In this document: positions 1-5,175 of the stretch, piece after piece | Layout of the letters: every line of letters begins with the position of its first letter | How positions within the stretch are numbered: the first letter of the stretch is position 1 | DNA from: Spirochaetia bacterium | GTDB taxonomy: Bacteria > Spirochaetota > Spirochaetia > PWKH01 | Direction of reading: 5' to 3' | DNA length: 6,486 nt | NCBI GenBank assembly: GCA_021736505.1 | Contig: JAIPFU010000098.1 | Location: 1 to 6,486 of the forward strand | Program-made: the position numbers and the translations under genes | Notes under the pieces: model-generated | The model's database searches: none | Seen by the model: only the letters and a program-made list of their open reading frames with translations | Told to the model about the DNA's origin: nothing

Positions 1-14
1 AAAACGATTTAAAA

Positions 15-28
15 ACGGCATCTGCCGT
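15..28. promoter_or_regulatory. Short inverted repeat upstream of the binding-protein gene (possible operator)
   Basis: Two perfect 6-base arms, ACGGCA and TGCCGT, are separated by TC and sit about 22 bases before the start codon at 51. As RNA it could fold only as a 5-bp stem with a 4-base loop, and on the plus strand it is followed by an A-run, so it is not a terminator for a gene upstream on that strand. A protein-binding operator for the sugar operon is possible, but it is only 14 bases long, no promoter hexamers can be assigned in the 50 bases available, and no second copy was noticed in the window. Confidence 0.25.
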
Positions 29-50
29 AAAAAAATTTTGGAGGAAGAAT

Positions 51-1325
51 ATGAAAAAAAAGAACGTCTTATTGCTGCTTATGGTTATAATGATGCTCTT
101 GCCGATGACACTGAGCGCAACTGGTCAAAAAGAAGGTCAGGCATCGGCGGAAGAGCAAAAGGTTCTCAACTACTATTGGAACCCTGATCACTTATACAAC
201 ATTTATGATGAGGTGATCAATGAGTTTGCTGAGGAAAATGGCTATGCAGTAAACAGCCAAATCCTGAATTGGGGTGAATTCCAAACGAAAATCACTGCTG
301 ATTTCGCCGCTGGAACTGTACCGGATTTGATTGAAGTGCCGTCTCCCTGGATTGCCGAGTTTGCTTCTAAAGGGTTTCTTGAAGATTTGACGGAGGAGAT
401 TACATCTCATCCCAGCTATGATGACTTCTTTGAATCAACTTGGACGGAAGTTTCCTATGATGAAAAAATATATGGCATGAAGCTCCACCATACTTGCTTT
501 GGGCTGTTTTACAATAAAGAGCATTTCAATAAAGCTGGTTTAGAACCTCCTGAGACATTAGAAGATCTCGTTAATGTGATCGATGTTATTGATAACAAGC
601 TAGGTCCTGATATTCAGGCCTTCGGATTTGATCCCACTGGACAATATTTAATCCCCTTTCTTGCCAGTGCGGAAACCCCCTATCTGATAGAAGATGGAGC
701 ATCAGCTCTAGATACCCCGGCAGTCCGGAAAACATTAAAGACGCTGCAGAATATTGCGAACAGTGGGAAAGTCTTTGTACCTGATCCGGGTAGTGAAGAT
801 ACTCGAGGAGATGTGAGAATCCTGTTTCTAACAGGTAAAATTTCTATGATGATCAGCGGTCCATGGGAGATCGGCAATATAAAGAATAACTATCCTGACC
901 TTGATTACGGTTTGGTAATGGTTCCGCATCTTTCCGGAGTAGAGCCGAGGACATTAACAGCTGGAACCGGTTTGGCTATTCCGAAAGGGGCAAAAATACC
1001 AAAAGATAAGATTTTTGAATTGATGACACGTTTAACAGATACAGATACTGAAGTTGCTGCAACTCTGGAGGCTGGTATGCTTATGCCGAGGGCCTCATGG
1101 GCTGAGGATCCTCGTGTTGCCGAAGAAAAAGCTGTTAAGCTTTTTGGTAAAGTTCTAACTTATGCAACTCCCTTTGATATTGGTGTAAGAAAAGTAGGAT
1201 TGCCGGAAATTACGTGGGGCGGTTCTGTTTTCTCTAAAATGTATCAGAAAATGCTTTATACCGATAAAAGTATGGATGATGCCTTAAATGAGTATATCAA
1301 AGAGACCAATCGTCTACTGAAATAA
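51..1325 (+). CDS. ABC transporter extracellular sugar-binding protein (SBP family 1, MalE/UgpB type)
   Basis: This 424-residue protein is the probable substrate receptor of a CUT1 carbohydrate importer, acting outside the inner membrane and delivering ligand to the two permeases encoded next. The start is clear: ATG at 51 is preceded by GGAGGA at 40-45 with 5-base spacing. Residues 2-4 are Lys, residues 5-19 are hydrophobic, and the segment ends LSA-TGQKEG with likely cleavage after Ala23. There is no lipobox cysteine, so a soluble periplasmic protein is more likely than a lipoprotein. Family signatures include NKEHFNKAGLEPPETLEDL in the first lobe, GKISMMISGPWE (residues 262-273) and GTGLAIPKG in the second lobe. 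Length is normal for the family (about 400-440). The ligand cannot be deduced from sequence; the neighbouring sulfatase hints at a sulfated sugar. Confidence 0.93.
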   Translation: MKKKNVLLLLMVIMMLLPMTLSATGQKEGQASAEEQKVLNYYWNPDHLYNIYDEVINEFAEENGYAVNSQILNWGEFQTKITADFAAGTVPDLIEVPSPWIAEFASKGFLEDLTEEITSHPSYDDFFESTWTEVSYDEKIYGMKLHHTCFGLFYNKEHFNKAGLEPPETLEDLVNVIDVIDNKLGPDIQAFGFDPTGQYLIPFLASAETPYLIEDGASALDTPAVRKTLKTLQNIANSGKVFVPDPGSEDTRGDVRILFLTGKISMMISGPWEIGNIKNNYPDLDYGLVMVPHLSGVEPRTLTAGTGLAIPKGAKIPKDKIFELMTRLTDTDTEVAATLEAGMLMPRASWAEDPRVAEEKAVKLFGKVLTYATPFDIGVRKVGLPEITWGGSVFSKMYQKMLYTDKSMDDALNEYIKETNRLLK

Positions 1326-1338
1326 CAAAGAAAAAACA

Positions 1339-1369
1339 TTTGGGATTACTCATTTTAAGAAATCCTAAA
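1339..1369 (+). other. Intercistronic stem-loop 1 after the binding-protein gene
   Basis: TTTGGGATT (1339-1347) pairs with AATCCTAAA (1361-1369), giving 9 pairs including one G-U, with a 13-base loop. It starts 13 bases after the stop codon of the binding-protein gene. No T-run follows, so it is not a typical intrinsic terminator. It may protect the 3' end of the upstream message. The large loop and AT-rich stem make it weak alone. Confidence 0.35.
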
Positions 1370-1390
1370 GTATTTAAAGAAAAAGCGTTT

Positions 1391-1416
1391 TGCCGCCTGT
1401 GTAAAAGCAGGCGGTA
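1391..1416 (+). other. Intercistronic stem-loop 2, GC-rich, before the first permease
   Basis: CCGCCTG (1393-1399) pairs perfectly with CAGGCGG (1408-1414) around an 8-base loop; a G-U and a U-A pair extend it to 1391 and 1416. It is followed by TAGCGCAAAAGC, not by T residues, so it does not look like an intrinsic terminator. It lies about 18 bases before the ribosome binding site of the permease. In sugar ABC operons a hairpin between the receptor and permease genes often lets the receptor be made in excess by stabilising or partly terminating the message; that role is inferred here. Confidence 0.55.
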
Positions 1417-1433
1417 TAGCGCAAAAGCATTTT

Positions 1434-1438
1434 GGAGG
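1434..1438 (+). promoter_or_regulatory. Ribosome binding site that fixes the permease start at GTG 1445
   Basis: GGAGG stands 6 bases before GTG 1445, in the context ATTTTGGAGGA, the same 11 bases that carry the ribosome binding site of the first gene (35-45). The in-frame TTG at 1340 further upstream has no Shine-Dalgarno sequence, and the codons between them would run through stem-loop 2 and give a Cys/Arg-rich leader unlike any permease N-terminus. Confidence 0.85.
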
Positions 1439-1444
1439 ATTAGT

Positions 1445-2350
1445 GTGTCTTCTTTGAAAGCAAACAGTGTGAATAAAGAAAAGCTGAAACGGTATATCTT
1501 CGGATATTTATGTATATTACCTGCATTCTTTTTCTTTATGCTGTTTTTCCTTACGCCTTTATTTAAGGGTATCGTTGTAAGTTTAAAACAGTATTCCAGC
1601 GGAGAATTACAATTTGTCGGCTTTGCGAATTATATACGTGTTTTTACGGATCCGGAATTTTGGAATTCTCTGCGAGTGAGTATAGTATTCACTGTCTTTT
1701 TTATCATTTTCAGTGCGGGATTAGGCTTGCTGCTGGGACTCTATTTAGTGGAACGCAGACGCTTCTATCTATTTATTGTAGCTGCTTTTTTTGTGCCATA
1801 TATTTCTACGCCTGTTATTGGTGCGCTTGTATGGAAAAATATCCTTGCAGATCCCTATGGTATTTTTAATACTTTTATTGGATTATTCGGGCTTGAGCCA
1901 ATATCTTGGTTTAAGAATCCGAGGTTAGCTATGGCCTCTCTCATAATAATTCAAGTCTGGTATACCATGGGGTATAATGCTGTTCTCTTTCTTGCAGGCC
2001 TTCAGGCTATTCCGAAAAGCTATTTTGAGGCATCAGATCTGGAAGGAAGTACTTTTATCCAAAAGATGCGTTTTATTATACTTCCTCTACTGATTCCTAC
2101 CCTTGTTTTTGTCATTACCATCTCAACTCTATATGGATTTGTTAATTCATATGTTCTTGCGAAGCTTATTACAAATAACGGTCCTTTTCAGGCCACAAAT
2201 GTCATGATGTCGTATATTTTTGATTTAGGTTTCAATAGGTTTGATTTACCTCGGGCAAATGCAGTTACCATGGTTGTTTTTGTTTTATTTGTCTTCCTTG
2301 CCTTCATTCAGTTTCGTTATCAGAACAAACATTACCATGGACTTGATTAG
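1445..2350 (+). CDS. Sugar ABC transporter permease, MalF/UgpA type (CUT1)
   Basis: This integral inner-membrane subunit forms half of the translocation pore with the next gene product. Starting at GTG 1445 it has 301 residues, the usual length; the same frame stays open back to a TTG at 1340, but that 35-residue extension is almost certainly untranslated. Six membrane spans are visible at about residues 18-40, 76-102, 107-130, 160-185, 210-235 and 272-294. The cytoplasmic EAA loop that docks the ATPase is at residues 195-214, EASDLEG...ILP, a slightly relaxed version of EAAxxDGA...IxLP with Ser for the third Ala and Glu for Asp. The segment FVGFANYIRVFTDPEFW (57-73) is typical of MalF/UgpA/LacF proteins. 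It ends 12 bases before the second permease. The binding-protein gene ends 119 bases upstream. Confidence 0.92.
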   Translation: MSSLKANSVNKEKLKRYIFGYLCILPAFFFFMLFFLTPLFKGIVVSLKQYSSGELQFVGFANYIRVFTDPEFWNSLRVSIVFTVFFIIFSAGLGLLLGLYLVERRRFYLFIVAAFFVPYISTPVIGALVWKNILADPYGIFNTFIGLFGLEPISWFKNPRLAMASLIIIQVWYTMGYNAVLFLAGLQAIPKSYFEASDLEGSTFIQKMRFIILPLLIPTLVFVITISTLYGFVNSYVLAKLITNNGPFQATNVMMSYIFDLGFNRFDLPRANAVTMVVFVLFVFLAFIQFRYQNKHYHGLD

Positions 2351-2362
2351 GGGGATCCATAT

Positions 2363-3181
2363 ATGAAAAAACATACAGTTAAAAATATATATAAAGACAT
2401 ACTAATACTTATTGCAGCGATAATCATGGCATTTCCCTTTCTTTATTTAATAAAACTTTCTCTGCAGCCGACTCAAGATGTTATGCAGCTGCCTATATTA
2501 TTTATTCCCAGCAGTCTGCATTTTGAAAATTTATGGAAGGTAAATGAACTAATCCCTGTACTGAGATTTTTTAATAATACTGTTCTTTATGCTGTTAGTA
2601 CCACCGTTCTAACCATTACTACAGGGACTATGGCTGCTTATGCCTTAGCAAAACTGGATTTGCCTGGTAGCAAGCTGATTATGCTGTGCTTTATATCTTC
2701 AGTGCTGCTTCCTCCAGAAATACGAGCCATTCCGATGTATACGCTTGTTTCAGGATTTGGATGGATTGATACATGGAAAGGTATGATTATTCCTATGGCT
2801 TCTACCGGTTTTTCAATATTTTTTCTTTATCAGTATTTAATTACTATTCCGACAGAGATTCTAGAATCTGCCAGAATTGACGGAGCCAGTGAGTTGAGAA
2901 TAATGGTTTCCATTGCTATACCCATGTCTGTAACCGCTATTGCCTCGATGGCTCTTTATAATTTTTTATTTCGCTGGAGAGGATTTATTTGGCCCTTAAT
3001 CATGACGAGAGGAAAGGTTACCACCCTATCAGTTGGGCTTTCGCAGTTGAAAACAGGAGAACAGCTGACACAATGGAATATGATTGCATCAGCCACAATG
3101 TATACATTTATTCCTGCTCTTCTTCTTTTTCTTTTCTTAAGAAAATACATTTTCCAAGCAATTTCTATGAATTTGAAATAA
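2363..3181 (+). CDS. Sugar ABC transporter permease, MalG/UgpE type (CUT1)
   Basis: This is the second pore subunit, 272 residues, a standard length. ATG 2363 follows GGGGGA (2350-2355) with 7-base spacing, so translation is probably coupled to the preceding permease. Membrane spans start at residues 13-34, then 70-96, with four more to the C-terminus. Family marks are FFNNTV (69-74), the AYALAKL stretch near 92-98, LLPPEIRAIPMY (115-126), and a canonical EAA loop at 168-187, ESARIDGASE...AIP. The protein ends SMNLK, a normal end for MalG-like permeases. No ATPase gene follows. CUT1 importers in many bacteria share one MsmX/UgpC-type ATPase encoded elsewhere, so this can still be a complete system; alternatively the ATPase gene lies left of the window. 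Confidence 0.92.
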   Translation: MKKHTVKNIYKDILILIAAIIMAFPFLYLIKLSLQPTQDVMQLPILFIPSSLHFENLWKVNELIPVLRFFNNTVLYAVSTTVLTITTGTMAAYALAKLDLPGSKLIMLCFISSVLLPPEIRAIPMYTLVSGFGWIDTWKGMIIPMASTGFSIFFLYQYLITIPTEILESARIDGASELRIMVSIAIPMSVTAIASMALYNFLFRWRGFIWPLIMTRGKVTTLSVGLSQLKTGEQLTQWNMIASATMYTFIPALLLFLFLRKYIFQAISMNLK

Positions 3182-3187
3182 TGTACC

Positions 3188-3210
3188 CTCACTGTATTCA
3201 ACATAGTGAG
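3188..3210 (+). other. Stem-loop between the second permease and the sulfatase gene
   Basis: CTCACTGT (3188-3195) pairs with ATAGTGAG (3203-3210), 8 pairs including one G-U, with a 7-base loop. It starts 7 bases after the permease stop codon. A run of six T follows only 11 bases later (3222-3227) and runs straight into GAGG, the sulfatase ribosome binding site, so an intrinsic terminator is unlikely. It could tune sulfatase expression relative to the transporter or stabilise the transporter message; neither can be shown from sequence. Confidence 0.4.
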
Positions 3211-3238
3211 TATAAACTAAGTTTTTTGAGGTTAAGCA

Positions 3239-4681
3239 ATGAAAAAATATAATATAATTTTCTTTTTTTCTGACCAGCAGCGCTGGGATACCTGCGGCTG
3301 TTATGGACAGAAATTGAATGTCACTCCTCATCTTGATGCTATGGCAAAGGAAGGAGTTCTTTTTGAAAATGCATATACCTGTCAACCCGTCTGCGGACCT
3401 GCAAGATCATGTCTGCAGACAGGTAAATATGCCACAGAAACGGGTTGTTACAGAAATGATATTGGATTGCTTCAAGATGAGAAAACGATAGCGCACCATT
3501 TTCAGGAAAACGGGTATCGGACCGGATATATTGGTAAATGGCATCTTGCTTCCACAAATTCGAATGATAGCGATGCAGCTTTATACAGCAGTTCAGATAA
3601 AAAAACTGCGGTATATGATTCTAAGAATGCAAAGGAAATGAATAGCGCCAAATTTAATCGTCGTCCATCAGTGGATTTTCACAAAGCCCCTGTACCAATA
3701 CCGTATCGAGGGGGCTGGAAGGATCAATGGATTGTTAGTGATGTGCTCGAGTTTACTTCCCATGGTTATGACGGCTATATGTTTGATAAAGATAATAATA
3801 AAAAGTTTTTTCCAGAAGGCAGGTATCGTCCGGATGCACAGACAGACTGGGTTCTAGATACATTGGAAGATTGGTCAAAAAGTCCTGAAGATCCATTTTT
3901 TTTGTTCGTATCCTATATTGAGCCGCACCATCAGAATGATCATAATCGATATGAAGGTCCCGAAGGATCAAAAGAAACGTTTGGCAACTATGAGATTCCG
4001 GGGGATTTAAAAGGACATGCAGGGGATTGGGAAGAGAATTATCCTGATTATTTGGGAGCAATCAACAGCCTGGATAAGAATCTTGGAAGAATTAGGAATA
4101 AACTGCAGGAATGCGGTATTTCAGAGAATACCATCATTATTTATGGAAGTGATCATGGTTCGCATTTTCGAACGAGGAATAATGAGTATAAGCGCTCATG
4201 TCATCAGGCAAGTACCCATGTCCCTTTAGTGATATATCATCCGGATAAGTCTCACGGAGTAAGAATCAGCAATATGATAAGTTTGATTGATCTACCAGCG
4301 ACTTTTCTCGCCCTTACAGGTATAGATCGGCCATATACATTCAAGGGAAGATCTTTGAAACCCTTCATTGAGAAAGGGGAAGATCTTGAAGATTGGGATG
4401 ATGTGGTATTTTTGCAGATAAGTGAATCACAAATAGGAAGGGCTGTCAGGACAAAACGCTGGTGTTATTGCGTAACCGCCCAAGACGGGGATCCCTGGAA
4501 TGACATGGATAGTGATGTCTACCAGGAGGCGTATCTCTATGATTTGTATAATGATCCTCATGAAAGAAACAATATTGTACATGAAGAGCAATACAATGAT
4601 GTGAAAAAGAAGCTTCGGAAAAAACTTTTAGAAAAGATGCAGGAGGCAGGTGAACAGCCACCTTCAATTACCACCGTTTAA
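3239..4681 (+). CDS. Cys-type sulfatase (S1 family), probably cytoplasmic
   Basis: This 480-residue enzyme should hydrolyse sulfate esters. Cys52 in CGPARSCLQTG matches the CxPxR sulfatase signature and would be converted to formylglycine. Other expected active-site elements are present: metal ligands D12-Q13 in SDQQRWD, R56, K100 and H102 in GKWH, H230-H231 in EPHHQND, D305-H306 in SDHGSH, and K318 and H322 in KRSCH. The C-terminal subdomain has GRAVRTKRW (400-408) and YLYDLYNDPHERNN (432-445), both typical. The N-terminus goes straight into the first beta-strand (MKKYNIIFFFSD) with no signal peptide, so the enzyme is predicted to work in the cytoplasm on imported substrate. ATG 3239 has GAGG at 3228-3231 with 7-base spacing. 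The substrate is unknown; a sulfated monosaccharide or oligosaccharide is the best guess. Phosphonate monoester hydrolases share the Cys motif and are a less likely alternative. Confidence 0.93.
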   Translation: MKKYNIIFFFSDQQRWDTCGCYGQKLNVTPHLDAMAKEGVLFENAYTCQPVCGPARSCLQTGKYATETGCYRNDIGLLQDEKTIAHHFQENGYRTGYIGKWHLASTNSNDSDAALYSSSDKKTAVYDSKNAKEMNSAKFNRRPSVDFHKAPVPIPYRGGWKDQWIVSDVLEFTSHGYDGYMFDKDNNKKFFPEGRYRPDAQTDWVLDTLEDWSKSPEDPFFLFVSYIEPHHQNDHNRYEGPEGSKETFGNYEIPGDLKGHAGDWEENYPDYLGAINSLDKNLGRIRNKLQECGISENTIIIYGSDHGSHFRTRNNEYKRSCHQASTHVPLVIYHPDKSHGVRISNMISLIDLPATFLALTGIDRPYTFKGRSLKPFIEKGEDLEDWDDVVFLQISESQIGRAVRTKRWCYCVTAQDGDPWNDMDSDVYQEAYLYDLYNDPHERNNIVHEEQYNDVKKKLRKKLLEKMQEAGEQPPSITTV

Positions 4682-4691
4682 CAGTGATGGA

Positions 4692-4719
4692 TTAAAGTTG
4701 AACCGCGAATGGTTTTTAA
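4692..4719. terminator. Weak hairpin in the convergent gap, possible bidirectional terminator
   Basis: The 47-base gap between the converging sulfatase and DUF1667 genes contains TTAAA (4692-4696) pairing with TTTAA (4715-4719), and AACC (4701-4704) pairing with GGTT (4711-4714) around the loop GCGAAT, with an unpaired GTTG on the left arm. TTTTT at 4713-4717 follows the inner stem on the plus strand. The position fits a terminator, but the stem is short, bulged and mostly A-T, so this is tentative. Confidence 0.3.
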
Positions 4720-4728
4720 CACAATATT

Positions 4729-5175
4729 TTACTGATGCTCAACGCCGCGGGTAGCGATAATACTGCAGTCGGTGCCGCCCGGATTTCTGATGATGATGTC
4801 GCCGATGCTGACCGGGGCGCTAATGGTGGTATTCCGAAGCTGATCCATCACTTTGGAGAAGCTTCCCAGCGGTATAGGGCGGTCGCTGCGTACGCTGGCC
4901 AGGGGATCTCTGCCGCCGATGACGCGGATGCTGCTGCAGAGTATCCGCATGGGCTGGATGATCTCCTGTTCGGCCCAGGTGACTCCCCGTGGACAGGCGG
5001 CTCCTTCCAGGGAAAAAATTTCCCGAGCGGATGCATCATAACGAACTGTAATTGAACAGCCTCGGGGACAGATGATGCAGGTCATGCTCTCTTCTGTCCC
5101 ACCCTTTTTACGAGCCTTTTGTTGATTCGTTTCAGGCTGCATGGATTTTTTTGATGATGTTTCACTGCTGCTCAC
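4729..5175 (-). CDS. DUF1667 protein with CxxCPxGC cysteine motif
   Basis: The conserved core matches DUF1667, small proteins encoded with GlpA-type glycerol-3-phosphate dehydrogenase and a FAD/NAD oxidoreductase; the biochemical role is not established. Four cysteines are visible: C33, C36 and C40 in CIICPRGC, and C61 in GAACPRG, suggesting an Fe-S or other metal site. Further family features are the stretch from P75 (PMRILCSSIRVIGG), the PIPLGSF segment and the C-terminal APVSIGDIIIRN. Start chosen is GTG 5175 because GGAGGT (5186-5181) lies 5 bases upstream. This gives 148 residues, about 30 more than usual, with a Ser/Lys/Gln-rich, probably disordered leader before M31. The alternative ATG at 5085 would give a more standard length but has no good ribosome binding site. 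The gene overlaps the end of the oxidoreductase gene by 14 bases, implying translational coupling. Confidence 0.88.
   Translation of the reverse strand: MSSSETSSKKSMQPETNQQKARKKGGTEESMTCIICPRGCSITVRYDASAREIFSLEGAACPRGVTWAEQEIIQPMRILCSSIRVIGGRDPLASVRSDRPIPLGSFSKVMDQLRNTTISAPVSIGDIIIRNPGGTDCSIIATRGVEHQ

Noticed and set aside
1340..1444. N-terminal part of a 336-residue permease frame starting at TTG 1340
   Set aside because: No ribosome binding site precedes it, the translation is Cys/Arg-rich and unlike permease N-termini, and it crosses a GC-rich hairpin. GTG 1445 has GGAGG at 6-base spacing and gives a normal length.
3196..3227. Intrinsic terminator between the permease and the sulfatase
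   Set aside because: The T-run begins 11 bases after the stem and runs into the ribosome binding site of the sulfatase, so it does not have the stem-plus-U-tract layout.
3272..3277. Gln13 in SDQQR as a defective sulfatase metal site
   Set aside because: Asp-Gln in place of Asp-Asp at this position is common in active S1 sulfatases, so it is not evidence of inactivation.
4735..5055. 106-residue plus-strand frame opposite the DUF1667 gene
   Set aside because: It is antisense to the conserved DUF1667 core, and its Ala/Asp/Gly-rich translation is what one expects from the complement of a GC-rich gene.
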